Below, piece after piece: positions 22,880-35,909 of a stretch of 64,000 bases of DNA. The notes beneath the pieces are model-generated. The model worked only from the letters and a program-made list of their open reading frames with translations. It had not been told where the DNA came from and ran no database searches. Source of the stretch: Daphnia pulex (lineage: Eukaryota; Arthropoda; Branchiopoda; Diplostraca; Daphniidae). The DNA is taken from contig NC_060026.1 of assembly GCF_021134715.1 (NCBI RefSeq), positions 6,563,001 through 6,627,000 on the forward strand, written 5' to 3'. Each line of letters begins with the position of its first letter. Positions within the stretch are counted from its first letter, which is position 1. Made by a program: the position numbers and the translations under genes.

Positions 22880-23665
22880 GAATTGAAAAGACCGCTCATT
22901 CCCGAAAGATACTCTGGTATCTGAAATAAATAGCACCTTCGCAGGTTTGTAGACCAACCTGAAATAAAAAAGTTTGAGCTGAAGTCGTATACGTTGGTTC
23001 CGAGGGGAACAATCAGCCACTTGCTTATCCAAAAGCCCCACCAACGGCTTGTGATCAGACCCCACTGTCGCCTGCCGACCATACACATATTACCGGAACC
23101 GTAGCAGACCAAACTGTACCACCAATAGCTCTTTCTCGATTTGGCAGTAGCGTTGTTGAGTCGGAGTAAGAGAAATCGACGAATAAGTCACCGGCTGGCC
23201 TTCTTGAAGAAGAACCGCACCAATTTCTGTTGGCGAAGCGTCCACCGACAACACCACTGGAATCATGTGATGTTCCACAGGCTTTTTATTCAGGCCCGTT
23301 AACACGTACAAAAACTCCGTTACAACGGCTGGCATGGGCGGAAGTGGATCAACTTCCATGGAATAACACGCCGTATAGGTTGAGTCTCTGGCAAGACAGT
23401 CCTAGGATGGAAGGCTGACCTGGCTCATCAACCACTATGTGCACCACACCACGAATCACCACTTTCGCTGTGTGGAGGCCGAGAACTGTTAAATATCAAT
23501 ATTTGGCCCCATACCGGCGCAGACGTGGTCCAGGACGGAGACGTTGTCGCCGTGTTGGCAACCGATGAAACGCTTCACTGGAGAGAAAGTTGCAAGAAGC
23601 CCCCGAGTCAAACTTGACGCTGACGTCGTCCACCTTCAATGTCCACTCCACTCACTATCCTCTAA
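22880..23665 (-). pseudogene. Ty3/gypsy element with internal deletion (protease joined to RNase H)
   Basis: On the minus strand, 23660-23400 encodes an aspartic protease: FDSGASCNFLS (the D-S-G-A active site) and later PSILGLSCQRLNLYGV (the ILGxxxL block). Right after a stop the frame continues at 23359-23090 with VVLSVDASPTEIGAVLLQEG and QIEKELLVVQFGLLRFR. It then shifts to YGRQATVGSDHKPLVGLLDK, all RT/RNase H of gypsy type (DASPxxIGAVLxQ, SDHKPL). The whole reverse transcriptase core is missing between protease and RNase H. At least one frameshift near 23090 and stops near 23380 and 23490 make it dead. Confidence 0.85.
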
Positions 23666-24870
23666 CGACGAGAGTTGTTCATGTCGGAGTAAAAAAGTAA
23701 GTGAATAATCTTTATTTCAGCTGATGTCAGTGAATCAGAACATTCCTAAAATAATAAAAAAAGAATTCTTCCACCGTCGTTGCAGTATCACTCATTCTTA
23801 AAATTTTACCGTATAGTTCGTAGACTTTATAACAAATACTTCAAAATATCCTACAGGCAACGCAACAGAAATGTTTTTATTGTTTTGTTATTTTTTAATT
23901 CTAAAAATATTTTCTGTAAGACTCTTGCGGAGGCAAGCAAAAAAATATTCTTTTTACCTGCTTTTTACAAAATTATATTTAATCTGTTATGGTATTCTTG
24001 TTGAGTTCCAAATTTGGAGCTACCAAAAACATATGAAGTAAGACATTAAAATGACAAATTTAGCAATGACCATCCCATAAAAACAGAGGGTGCTTCCCAG
24101 GGAATTGATCGTAATGAGTTATAATCTTATATTTCTGCATTTCCTCCTGCTGTTGATAGAGATTATATGTTCTCAAAATTTTTAGACATATTTGTGTTTT
24201 TGACTTCTAAAAAAATTCACCATGAACACATTGTTAAGTTTTCCGATCCTTCGCAAATTTTTATTATAACTTAGTGTGACTAATCCAAAACATGCTCAAC
24301 CAAGATCTAGAGCAGATGTTAAGACATAAATAGTAAAAATTTCTGTGGATTTTTCTTAATCTGCTACCCTATAACCTTCAGATACTTCTGTCAAACAGAA
24401 AACTTAGTATTTATAAAAAATTGAATGTCTCCGAAGTTGAAAATATTCACATCATTCGTAATGCAACAAAATAAATGGCTGATTTAACGAAAACTACTTC
24501 ACCAAGACCAAAATCTCCAGCCCCCCGAACCACCAACGAGAATCAAAGATCAGAGAGTCACAAGCATGACAATACTGTCACGTACAGATATTTAAAATTT
24601 TAACTCAGAAGAAAAAGTACAGCAACATAAGTAAATAATTATTTTGTAAATTTATATTTCTACTGTTTTTGCTTTAGAAACTAAAAAAACCAGTGACATA
24701 GTTTCCTAATCAATTGAATCAAAGTTGGATCAAAAAGGCTTTTAAATTTTGAAGGTTTTTTTAATGTGTACGTATGATTTGAATTGGAAAGATGAATTGA
24801 TAAAATTTTGATTTTCAATGAAATTGATGTTTATTTTAAATACAAAAGTAGTAATGGACAAATCAGTAAT
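23666..24870. other. No gene recognised
   Basis: Strongly AT-rich. A 42-codon frame at about 24476 (MADLTKTTSPRPKSPAPRTT) is Pro/Ser-rich but has no recognised family. Confidence 0.45.
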
Positions 24871-24871
24871 T

Positions 24872-25110
24872 TCAATTAATAATCTTTGGTTTGACAGATG
24901 CATCGGATGTTGCGGTGCCGTCGAAAGTGAAAGTGGACGGTAGACTGATGCTGGACGACTTGCCAGATGCAGTTTTCAAGGCCAAGAAAAGGTCGCTACT
25001 ATTTGGGTGAGAATCACGTAATTTCTTCAAGCTTGACTGCTTTGCGCGCCGAACCTCACATTGATAAGAATATTTTAGAATACTGAACGACTGTCTATTG
25101 GACGCAGAGC
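24872..25110 (-). pseudogene. Inverted 5' segment of the LINE (linker before RT)
   Basis: The minus-strand frame carries SILKYSYQCEVRRAKQSSLK and KTASGKSSSISLPSTFTFDG, typical of the stretch just before RT in LINEs of the R1/Jockey/LOA groups (basic AK-rich helix, then the LP-x-L-x-x-D-G block). It points away from the RT part and breaks off where that part begins. Its frame runs out into flanking DNA at 24872. Confidence 0.8.
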
Positions 25111-25690
25111 GATCAACCGTCCAATCAGTGTGGTCAATAGCTTCTCTAAAATTCTTGAAAAACTTATTTTGTACAGAACCTCGTGGTCTGCATCCATCTC
25201 CCATTGGTTAAGTCCCAATCAACACGGCTTCTCTCAAGAAAAATCAACCAAGACTCCTTCCCACTCCTTTGTATCTTTTTGTGAAGCTACTAAAGCCAAC
25301 AATTGTGTGACGGTATGCGCTTTTCTCGACATAAAGAGTACATTTGATGCTGCCTGGCATCAAGAAATTATTTCGGCTCTAGACAGTTGGAAATACCCAC
25401 GCTATATGACGCGACTTATCCTTGGGTTTCTTTCCGACAGCACTGCAAATCTCTCTCTTGGTAGTACTGTATCCTCCGTACGAGTTGATCTCGGCTGTCC
25501 TCAAGGTGGCGTGCTCTCGCCAATTCTGTGGTCTGTCCTTATTGAAGACGTTCTACGTCTAAAATTTCCATTTCCCTCGCTGTCAGTAGGGTTCGCCGAT
25601 GATCTCACTATGGCCACCCACCACAAAGACCCACTAATTGCTACTAAAATCTGCAGATTATGTGCAGTGGTGTCAGCGACTGGTGCTTGA
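25109..25690 (+). pseudogene. LINE reverse-transcriptase domain
   Basis: An open frame of about 190 codons with the RT palm: LDIKSTFDAAWH (motif A region, D), PQGGVLSPILW (motif B) and FADDLTM (motif C, two Asp). The frame breaks after VSATGA. The continuing sense (DWCLTNKMTLNAVKT) is in another frame, which marks a frameshift near 25680. Confidence 0.85.
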
Positions 25691-26529
25691 CCAACAAAAT
25701 GACCCTGAACGCTGTGAAAACGGTCTTCTTGATCGTATGCAAATTTTTTTTTTATTGATCTCATCTCAGCTTGCTGATTAATGGGGTGGAAATTGCTCCT
25801 TCTACTGATACCTATTTTCTTGGATTCATTGTTGACTATCGTTTGAAGTGGGACTTGCACGTTACCAACAAGATTGCCGCTGCAAAACGCTGTTTTTTTT
25901 TTGGTTAGGTCAAGACTAAAATATACTTGGGGTTACCTCAAGAGAAGGCTTAAATTCCTCTTTCATTCTGCGATTGAGCGAATTTTATTACATGGGTTCT
26001 CCGTTTGGGCCCCTTTTCTTGCTACCAAGAAAAGAGTGAAGCAATTAAGATACTTCCAGCGTATCATCACCCTTCCCCTAATCAGTGCGTTCAAAACTGA
26101 CTCTTCTGAAGGATGTTTAGTCATTTCAAACATCCTTCCAATCGCCCTACGCGTGCGTGAGATTACCTCCCTTCGCTATTGCACGGCATCCACTGGGCAT
26201 TTCTCAGCTGCCTAACTGAACCGGCTTATAGGCTTCTTCCTTCCTCCGCCCCCTCCCTCCGAAGTGCTCAACTCAAACAGGCGGCATTTCGGCCACTCTT
26301 GGCCATTTTGGACTCACTCTCTTCAGCCTTTGTTCCTACAGGATGGCTGCACTTTGTTACCCCTCGATTGCTCCGTCCAGCGTATCTTTGTCGCTTCAAC
26401 TTCCTCTTCGTCATCACAACAGTGCTGCCTCGTAACTGCTAGCCACTCCCAAATTATTGATTTCACTAGCGGCCCACTACTAGCTGACACTGCATTTTTT
26501 GCTATGCAGCTTTCCGTCTAGGGCCTATA

Positions 26530-27231
26530 GTGTATAGAGAGAAAGGGGGGGGGGGGTCCACTGAACTTGTAGCCTTCCATCCTTCCGCTTTCGAGTTCGT
26601 TCGATACAACTCAAAGCTTTCTGAGGTTGCCCGACTCTGTCTTTACCGATTGGCACCATTTCGTGACAAAATTTTGCTATGCATCTGCCAGCCTGCTAAA
26701 GCCGAGGGTTTTCAGCTTGCCATTGCGGATTGCTCCCTCCCGGGCGATAGCCTTGAATTCCTACCACCACTTTTATCGTCAAGAGCTTCTTGTAAGAGTA
26801 CCATAAAAAACCTATCCCAGGGTGTGTGGTACTCCGAATGGCTGTTATCACCAAACGGTTACTCCGTCAGAGAATTTTTTCCAACGGTAAAGTCAGCCTA
26901 TGCAATTCCCTTCCACAAACTCTGTGCCAAAGTCACCCAAATCCTTACTGGCCACTCGCTCCTTTACGCACATCAACATCGGTTCAACTTCGTTGCCTCC
27001 CCATGCTGCCAGTGCCGCAGCTTGTCCGAATCAGTTGAGCACTTTTTATTTGTCTTTCCCTCCTTCTCTATCCAACACCTTCTATTCTCATCTTCCTGCC
27101 GTTCCACTCGTCTCCATCTTCGCCTCTGGCCTAGACCACTTTCGTCCATCCCGTCCAATCCAGTTGTTTGGAATGCCATCATTCGCTTCATTCGCTCAAC
27201 CAAGCGTCTGCGTTGGAACTATGGCTTGTGA
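26530..27231 (+). pseudogene. LINE C-terminal region with degenerate zinc knuckle
   Basis: The 233-codon frame ends with LTGHSLLYAHQHRFNFVASP, CCQCRSLSESVEHFLFVFPS and VVWNAIIRFI. These match the TGHGxFxxHLHRFG, CxCG and ExPEHxLFxC blocks that close the ORF2 of R1/Jockey-type LINEs. The last Cys of the knuckle is Val/Phe here. A G12 tract near its start separates it from the RT half. Confidence 0.75.
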
Positions 27232-27843
27232 TGTTTTTTTTTTATTATTTTAATTTTACATTAGGCATGTTTTATTATTACCTGGTTCTCTGTCCCCATT
27301 GCTTGCTCTGGGCCCTTTGATCTTCTCAGTTCACCCTAGAGCCTACCGTGCAGATCCCGTTCTATGTTGGGTCTTCATCCCTCCTCTCTCTTGCTGGCCA
27401 AGAGAGAGCGAGCCGTTTTTAGCCCTATTGTCCTCCTGTCCAATCTCTTTGCCTCAGCTCAGCCACATATTTTCCCATTGCAAGTGCGTGCACCGCTCTC
27501 TGCTCTGGTGGAGGCTGTATAGGTGGTCGTCTGCAGACGGCCTCGAAGGTCCTACCAAACCGAGTTGGCTCCTACAAGCCAAGCAGAGCTCGCGAGTGCG
27601 CCGCCCGCCCAGTGGTGTAAATAGGCCCGGTTTCCCTATGTTTGCATGTATCGTATTCAGCGTCTCATATCAGCCATTGTTCTTATATCTTATTCCGGCA
27701 TGTCACCTAGTCATCTGCATTATGCTCCTTTGTGCATATCTTATTTTTTTTGTATTGCACTAGCATTTGCATCTTCTGTGATTCTGTTGAAATACAGTCC
27801 GGGCAATACTCCTTCCAGGAGTTGGCCCAGTTTAAAAAAAATA

Positions 27844-30800
27844 ATTTTCCATTTGGAAAAAGTTGGATTGTCAACAGCATACTAAAATCTTATACTTTTT
27901 ATTGTAATATTATGGATTTTGATGAACGTACATCGTTCCCTTTAATCGACGCACCAGAAAAAAAAGAGTAATTTTGATTAACGAATCAAAATGCGGAGTA
28001 ACATAAACAAGAACTCCATTAGCAGCTAACTGCTATAATCTATAGATTCTACTCTAATACATTCAGTACTTACAAAAATCTTATTGGTTGCAAAAATTTT
28101 ACACCCAAAGTTATTGATCAATTTTTAATAATCACGAAGATTTTTAAACAGTTTTTAAATGCCGTAGTTCTCCATCAAAACTAAAAAGCGAAACTTTTTC
28201 TGAAAACGACAACATCTTGCTAGAAGCCAATGAAGCTTTAACTAGGAAACTGTTTGATACTTTGTATTTGTCTGTCAAACATTCATGATGCGAAGTATCA
28301 AAGATATATTGATGATGGGAGTGAATGTCTATCCTGTGGTTTTCCGACACAATATGTATTTTGTACTCAACGATACACCATTATACATTACTGGATACTG
28401 CGATAATATTATTACTTTTATCTAAATGTCATCAAGTGTAATATAAACAGCCGAATACAATGTGGCTTTAACTTTTTTAGTTTAGTCACTTGTATATATT
28501 GTGCTTCTCCTGTAACTCATAGAACGTGACTTTTAGAATGGTTTGCCATCAACCCGTCAAATGAACAAATGTCGTAGAAGAAGAGAGTAGAATGAAGAGA
28601 TTTCATGAAGAAATGTAGAAGCAATATACAGTCATTATATATACTTAATCAAGAGCGTGTGGTATTATACGTGGGATGTTGTATCTTTAGGACACGTATA
28701 TTCCATTTCAAAAGTTTAGCGAGCTACAAGATCTCATTAAATTAAAGCATAATTTGTTGTTATAATCCATCAAAGACAAAGGTGGTAACGTGAGTCATAA
28801 CACAGTGAGCTTTTGTATAAGCTTTGGCAGAAATTGAGGTACCATATTCATATTTTCCGTTGTGTGTCAAATGAGATGCATTTTTGTTGCATAAAAAGTA
28901 ATACTAAATGCACGAATTTGTCGATATTTTCCATATTTCTGACATTTTTGAGAAATAAATGCCGAAAAACAATAGTTCTGCTACACTTGAACCAGTTGGC
29001 TACTAGCAGATACTAACAAAAAATAAAATGCTAGATCTTTTATTTGGTTCCTTACTTATCCAATCCATCAGAGGAAATTCTGAAGGTCCACCCGACTGCG
29101 AATGTGCATTCATTATTACGTTTAGTGTTTGTATGATCCAAATCAGTTTTAGGTTTATATAATTGAACTGATGTTTTTTACATTCATGAAGTGTTAAAGA
29201 TGTTTAGAATACATTTCATATACAAGAACAGTCGTGTAAGTGTTTTATTGTGAAGAAATAATAAGCGAAATCTATTATTTAGACAGATGTTCAATCTAGA
29301 AAAGTGTAAGAGCAATGCTAGTCTTTATTTTAATAGATGAAACATAAACATTTATGAAACAAGAATTTGATAGCAAGATGAGCTCAAGTTCAAACGCGGA
29401 ACAATGGAAAACATTTTAAGTTTTGAAATCCGTAAATTTGGATTTACGTTATGACAATACGTTTGAATCCACATATTGAGTTGTACAGATAACATCCAAC
29501 GACGACATGTAGAAACATATGAAAAAGTGAAGAAGTGGTTTGCAAGTTGAGCTGCCATTACAAGGTCTTTGGCATACCCAACCCTTTACGCATTCCAACC
29601 TTGGCCATGACAAAAAGTTTATACCGATTGAAACATGTGAAACTGAAGAAAATATGTCGGCTACTCTACGAAGTAGCAGATTTTTGCTTCCGATAATTTG
29701 AATACGGAAGCTTTTACAAACTTTAAAGTTAAATTGCTACACTTTTAATTAAATTTAAAAAACAAATTGGACCAAACGAAAATTCGTGAAAACTTCGAAT
29801 AAAAAAATACAATGATAGGGACAAAATTCCACAAATAAAAAACGGCGGTAAAATATCCTCTACGGCAAAATGAAAAAAATCGATTTTTTTTATTTTGCCG
29901 TATCTAAAACAATATTGGACACAAAACACTAAAATTTTGGAAATCAGTGTTTCATAAAAATATGAACACACTGTCCAAATTTAAAAATAAAAACGGTTAC
30001 ATACCTTCAACTTCAATGGATATTTATAGAAATTGATGAAATTGTCACGTTCATCTTTAATAATGGGGATTTCAAGGCGATATTCCTTTAAAAGAAAGAA
30101 ATTATTCTACCTTCTTCTTTATCCTCATGACAATTGTTACTAAAAATCTGGCTATTCTTTTATTTGTTTCAAAATGAAATGCATATGTACTAGAATGATG
30201 TTTTGTAACGTCATCCCGAATGAAATGGTCAAAATGAACAATTTCCGGAAAACTTTTTTTTATTTAACTAATCGCCTTCTGGTCTTGCGCAGCCAAACTT
30301 TGACTCGGCAGAGAAAATTTTTAAATGGCAATGAACTAAAAAAAATCAAAAGGTCCTTTTAACCAAATAAGAAACATATTTTAAGTATTTATCGGCATAA
30401 TTAGTATAATTTTATGTGGACGAATGTGAAAAAAGAATTCTTATGACCGTGTGAAAATGTAAAAAAAATTTCATACTGTTCCGCAGGAAGATATATCTTA
30501 AACTCGGTGGTATTTTGGAAAGTTGTAAAAAGACGAAAAACCCGATCCTTTGCTTGATTTTTTTTACGATTTTTTTGTCCTGAAAATCTGAGTCCTGGTA
30601 TCGGCCCGCAAGGAGAGCGGCGGAGTACAAAAAATGGCTGCAATTAATTAAAGTCTAGTACTACAAGATATTGACAGGAGAGCAAGCAAAAAAGGCGCGG
30701 CTCGGGGATATAAGATTTGTCGTGATCAATGTGAATAGGAAACCACGAAACACTCCCTCGCCACGAAGAGGAGGAAAGAAGAATAAAGAAAGAAATTAAA

Positions 30801-33800
30801 CAAACAAACAGGATATACAATCTCGGTATAGGCTACTACATATACGTACATTTTTCTACTAACCTAAAAATGAACAAAAGCTATTTTTGAAAGATTGTTT
30901 GTTTAACTATGGCTTCTCTAACAGACAACTTCACACATTCTAGATCTAAATTTTATCTGCGAGATTTTATTAAGGGTATTAACAATACTTTTTATTAAAA
31001 TTACCAAAAACAGATTACTTGACCTATTGATGTTCAATTTGAAAAATACAACTTTGAAAGTACTCTTCACCCTACATCTTCAACATCAACCTGACATCTG
31101 ATAAAACTAAATTCAAAACACCAAATCAATCACTGACATAAAGATTTCATAACAACATCTCGCCTATTCTACTGGAAGATCCATTCAAACGTCAGGAAAG
31201 ATGGTAACAAATCTGTCGCAATTTGATTGACAAGAAAGTGAAGAAAACAAGGGAAAAGGTCTGCTAGAAAGAAGAGAGAGCTAGTCTGTCCCACTTTTAG
31301 GTTTTTTTTTCTATATTGACGGCCTTTGGAATTAATTGTGTTTCTTAAAAACAAATCGAAATTCAAAGTATATGAATGAAAACAATTTTTTTACAAGCCC
31401 ACCACTTGAAAACATGTTATTTAGACCCCAAACTTTTCTGAAAAATCATATAAAAATAACTACTATGAACTAAGTTTTCGCCTTTTTATGTGCAGTTATA
31501 TGTTCCCATAAACTATACTAAATTTCAATGAAATTAGATAAAAACTTAAAACCCCACTCGCAATTTTGATTTGGCCAATCACCAACCAATGGTCGAATCA
31601 CCAACGAAGTTCTAGTATATGAAATGGAACCTCAACAGCATCACAAGGAGTTCAATCTTGACTCAAATCACGAAACACGATATTGTGGGGGCTATTACAG
31701 CAGCACTGGCAATATACCGGCGTGCACCACCTAGAAATATAAAAAGCATCTAAGGGAACAAAATTTTCCTTCAAAATTTACCAAATTTTCCTCAATATTA
31801 TGGTAATTCTTTATTCGAGTCGAAAGGAGATATAGCAGAATTTCTAACTATATGGGTGTAAGCCGTGTGGGTAAACAATCAATGAGCGTGAAATCAACAA
31901 ATTGGTGGTGCAATAATAAATGATTTATTTTAAACTTGCAGAGTACGCGTACTTATACGTTAGTTAATACTTTTTAAAGAGTGTTTACCTGGAATCGTTT
32001 AAAATCTGCATCAATTCGATCCAATCGACACCAAGCAAGTTTGAATAAATAGGGTTCTTAATAAAGCCCACAAGGCAAATGAAAAAAGAGTCTTCATTGG
32101 TGTGAATTGTACGTAATACCCATATACGTGCACGTTACCCGTAATTAATACCTCGAAAAATATGTATGCTAGAAAATGCCATAACGACATAGGGCGTATA
32201 ATGTAAAGCAAGACAAATTTCAGCAAGGATTTGGGTAATAAAGCACAATCCCAGCAAAGTTCCAAAATTTCATCAGCAAGAAATATTGGGGGATGCCTTT
32301 CAGCAAATCATCTGCGATAAGTGCTTCATGGGAAAAGTGTATCGAGAATTCTACAATCTTACAATACCTGTGCACTCAAGTAGCTCTCGCTCATGATGAA
32401 TGTGTTTACACTGACTATTACTGCGACCCCATGCCTACTCTTCATTGGGAGCTCTTTTTATTGCGCTCTTTAAGGAAGAATAGACTGAATGGTTCGATGT
32501 TTACTTTATGAAAAACAAGTCATAAATACCCAAGGGTAGTCTACTCTAATAGTAAAGAATTTTTTATGTTTTTTAGAGTTATTTGAAACATTGGAAACAA
32601 AGACAAAATGTAAGAGTAGAAGGGAAAGATTAAAAGGAAAGAGTAAAAGGTAGGGCAATTATGTGACTTGGGAGACAGGGTAGAAAATTTAGAAAAGGCG
32701 AACAGAAATAAGGAAAGAAGAGATATTTCCAAAGCCTAACAAAGTATTTCAAAAACTGGAACGATGGGCGGATTAGGAGTAAAAACCACGAAGAGACAGT
32801 TGCAAAACTGCGGTGAGAAAGGAGATAAACACTTTGCGACGGTTAATAAACTGTGCAGTCCGTATCTGGGATTATCCCTGAGGAACGTGATAATTTTTTT
32901 TTGACGAGAGTCTTTCAGACAGGCTATTCTCAGCTAGTTTAGAATCGAAGTAAGCGAGGACAACGAATGCAGCTTGGATTGATGCGATGAAGATGAACCT
33001 ACCAATATTGTTTCGCACATCAAAGAAGTGGTATTAACTGTATATCCCCACTGTGTGAAAAAATGTTGAAGATGGTCCGTAGGCTTACCTTCCGAACAAG
33101 ATTGGGGATTCAATAATCGTAAAAAAATGTGCAATTGTATGATTTGCTTAGTCTGATGTTCAACGGCTCAGCAACGATAGGGTGTCATCTAGAGTTATGC
33201 GAACTTCCAACATGGAAGAGCGGCAAAAATAACTCGTTACAGAAGTCAGGAAACAAGCCGTACGTTTGGGTAATTATTGCATATTTTTAAATGTCAAAGA
33301 AGATATTATTTGTGGAATATTCTCTATTGGCGTCGTTTAAAGAAAATTCAACACGAAGAAAAGTAGCTTGAGAATGGGAAGGAAAAAGATAAAAAGAGCG
33401 CTTAGAGGGAGGGGGAGTGGTTGACTCGAAGATCGAAAGAATATAAATTCATCACACGGGTTTAATTTTTGTATAAAATATTGTTTTGTAGTCTGTAGCT
33501 TCCCTCCACCAGAAATGTAAAAATCAACCAACTAATACGAAGCTATGTTTTCTGTTTGCAGTTTTAATTTTCGAGGTTATTCTCATCTCTCCTTTATTTT
33601 AACCCATTCCTCCTCATAAATCTTAAACTTAAATAATAAAAATCACCTCAAAGCTTCAGGTAATGTAACTTTAGCCTACTATTTTTAAACATTTTAACCT
33701 ATTTCATATTGATAAGATTGTGAAATTTGAAAACCCTTTTTTACTTAAGAAAAATGAGGGGGAAAAGTTTTGTAAAAAAGGAGGGTATTGTCTGAAAAAT

Positions 33801-33983
33801 TTTCAAATTTTAACAAAATTTTAAATGTTTCTAATAAAAAAGGGAAATAGGTTATATTATGCGGGAAGAATAAAAAAAGAACCTCGAAAAAGTACAAAAC
33901 GGAAATTTAATAAGAATACCGTGTTTTTGGGTTAATTCATTGTGCGTCGTAAAAGCAATTTTCTGTAAAATAATACAATTACT
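27844..33983. other. Long AT-rich stretch without recognised genes
   Basis: About 6 kb on both strands with only short frames (60-92 codons) and no family motifs. A GATATAAGATTTG box near 30707-30719 after a GC-rich patch, followed by purine-rich sequence, looks like a core promoter or LTR edge but has no partner or gene. Probably old transposon or intergenic DNA. Confidence 0.5.
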
Positions 33984-34062
33984 ATGCCTTTGGCGTAATA
34001 AACTACGCCTTAGGCGTAATAAACTACGCCTTAGGCGTAATAAACTACGGCTTAGGCGTGAT
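33984..34062. repeat. 21-bp tandem repeat with self-complementary core
   Basis: About four units of AATAAACTACGCCTTAGGCGT. Each holds the palindromic core ACGCC-TTA-GGCGT, so every unit can fold into a 5-bp stem. Confidence 0.85.
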
Positions 34063-34850
34063 AAAAGTACTGTTACCATGACAATAATCGGCATACAAGA
34101 GGCAAAAAAGATCTCAGAAAAAATGTAAATTAACGTTGTTCGTGCAATTATAGACTGAACTCGAATCTTTTCTTAGAATTTCAGACCATTCCTTCAGAAC
34201 GTTAACTAACCGAGAGTTGCATTAACCCAGTAATTTGAGTTTTGGCACGTACGATCGTTTTTTTCCAGTAATCAGCAATCGAAACATCAGCAAAGAGCCG
34301 CTTTGTTAGTAGACTGGCAAATAATTTTTTTTTCTGTCCGAGTGGCGCTAAATATGTTGCATTGTTTGCTTTTTCCATTTCCTTTTCCGTCAGAGTAATA
34401 CAATAATTTTAGTTATGAAGCCCCTTGGGGGCCTTCGGAATTTAGAGTTAGTTAAATTTTAGATGTAAGTTTGTAATTTAAGATGTGGGTGGGATTGACC
34501 TAACGTTAAAAAAGGCCACTCTATTTTAACCGATTCTTACTATGGCTTTTTGAGGGGTTTGATATTTACTTAATGTAGCGTCATCTGTTATCAGATCTGG
34601 GAAAATCACAGCCGTCAAAAAGTAAATGGCCGCTATTCACTTTTTCAGGAAAATTCCCTATAAAGACTTTCGGGGTGCCTCTCTCAGCAGACTACTGTAA
34701 CTTGTGCTGCATTTAGAGCCCCTAAACCTTCGGTAATTTAGTAAACTAAATTCCTCAAATTACTCAGGGATATATTATAGATTATTATTATTATTATTAT
34801 ATATTACTCTGGCATAGATAAAGAAGACTGGTTTTGCATGTGGTATCCTT
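34063..34850. other. No gene recognised; short TAT microsatellite
   Basis: Anonymous sequence with a (TTA)n microsatellite at about 34783-34798. Confidence 0.5.
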
Positions 34851-34874
34851 TTAGCCCTATCCCTACTGACCCCG

Positions 34875-35815
34875 AGTTTCTGTTTTGCTTGTCCTGCCCC
34901 TAGCGGATAAACTGCTGTACTGTACCGTGGCTACCAAGGGTGTTGCAGACGAATATTGTTTTCCTTCTGTCTTGGCAAAATTCTTTGCTGGCGTTTAAAA
35001 GTGTTAGGTAATTTTGTCATACAAATTTGTATGGAGCAGTTACACATCCTGCGTTGCGCATTCTCCGCAAATGCGAAAATCTCATTTGTGTCCAAGCTGG
35101 TGTGTGTCACCTACAGCGTCTTATGGGAAAACCAACTTCTTCCCGTTAAAACAGTTGTTTTCTTACCTATAACTTTGATTTCCCCCTTTTCTTCCTAACA
35201 GTGAATACTTTATTCATTTCTCTATTACATAATTTTTATTTCTATCCCCAATTCCATCTGGTTAATTTTTAATTAATTTTTGTTTGTGACTGGTTTTTTT
35301 GTTCGTCTCCTGTAGCAGACGTTTCTAGACAGAATCGACCACGCTACGAACGAAATTCTTCTGCTACAGGAGACAACAAAAAAACCAGTCACAAACAAAA
35401 ATTAATTAAAAATTAACCAGATGGAATTGGGGATAGAAATAAAAATTAGGTAATAGATAAATGAATAAAGTATTCACTGTTAGGAAGAAAAGGGGGGAAA
35501 ATCAGAGTCATAGATAAGAAAAAAAAATTTTTACCGAGGAGAATTTGGTTTTCCCATAAGACGCTGTAGGCGACACACACCAGCTTGGACACAAAGGAGA
35601 TTTTCGCATTTGCGAAGAATGCGCAACGCAGGATGTGTAACTGCTCCATTGACAAGTCATATTGTATTTAATTTTGACGTTTGTGAGTTTGTCAATTGCA
35701 AAAGCAGAGAAATCAATTGAATCATTGCAATTGAATAGAAGTAAGCAGAGTATCAAGAACAGAACGTACATTAGAGGGCAGGACAAGCAAGCCAGAATCG
35801 GGAAAATCGGAGGAG
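34875..35815. mobile_element. Foldback element with about 290-bp arms
   Basis: 35031-35319 and 35361-35650 are imperfect reverse complements separated by about 40 bp. The left arm begins ATGGAGCAGTTACACATCCT and the right arm ends with its complement. Further out, GGGCAGGACAAGCAA on the right (about 35776) faces its complement on the left (about 34889), so a larger, less conserved inverted structure encloses the core. The matching ORFs on opposite strands (34956-35198 plus, 35446-35655 minus) are mirror images produced by the arms, not genes. Confidence 0.85.
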
Positions 35816-35909
35816 GGGTAGCAAGAATGCTGGTGACAGTTGCTCATGTTAATTATCTTATGAAGAGAATCAACCAGTGGTCTTTATCTGTGACCCTGGT
35901 CTAGTTAGA

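Larger units (their letters stand above)
24875..27843 (+). mobile_element. Non-LTR retrotransposon (R1/LOA-like LINE) with inverted 5' end
   Basis: The 3' part runs on the plus strand from about 25105 (NRPISVVNSFSKILEKLIL, the start of the RT domain). RT motifs follow: AFLDIKSTFDAAWH, CPQGGVLSPILWSVL and GFADDLT (catalytic D-D). Thumb-like segments, an IVDYRLKWDLHV block and a C-terminal zinc-knuckle-like region (PCCQCRSLSESVEHFLF) complete it. A long 3' region ends in an A run at about 27836-27843. The piece upstream of RT, EVRRAKQSSLKKLRDSHPNS, is on the minus strand (25130-24875), so the 5' end is inverted. The FADD box is intact, but frames break at about 25690, 25910 and 26215, and a G12 run lies at 26546-26557. 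Confidence 0.88.

Noticed and set aside
27299..27763. 154-codon plus-strand ORF
   Set aside because: It lies in the 3' region of the LINE, lacks motifs and looks like chance openness in C/T-rich sequence.
34956..35786. Three ORFs with matching peptides on opposite strands
   Set aside because: Mirror images created by the arms of the foldback element.
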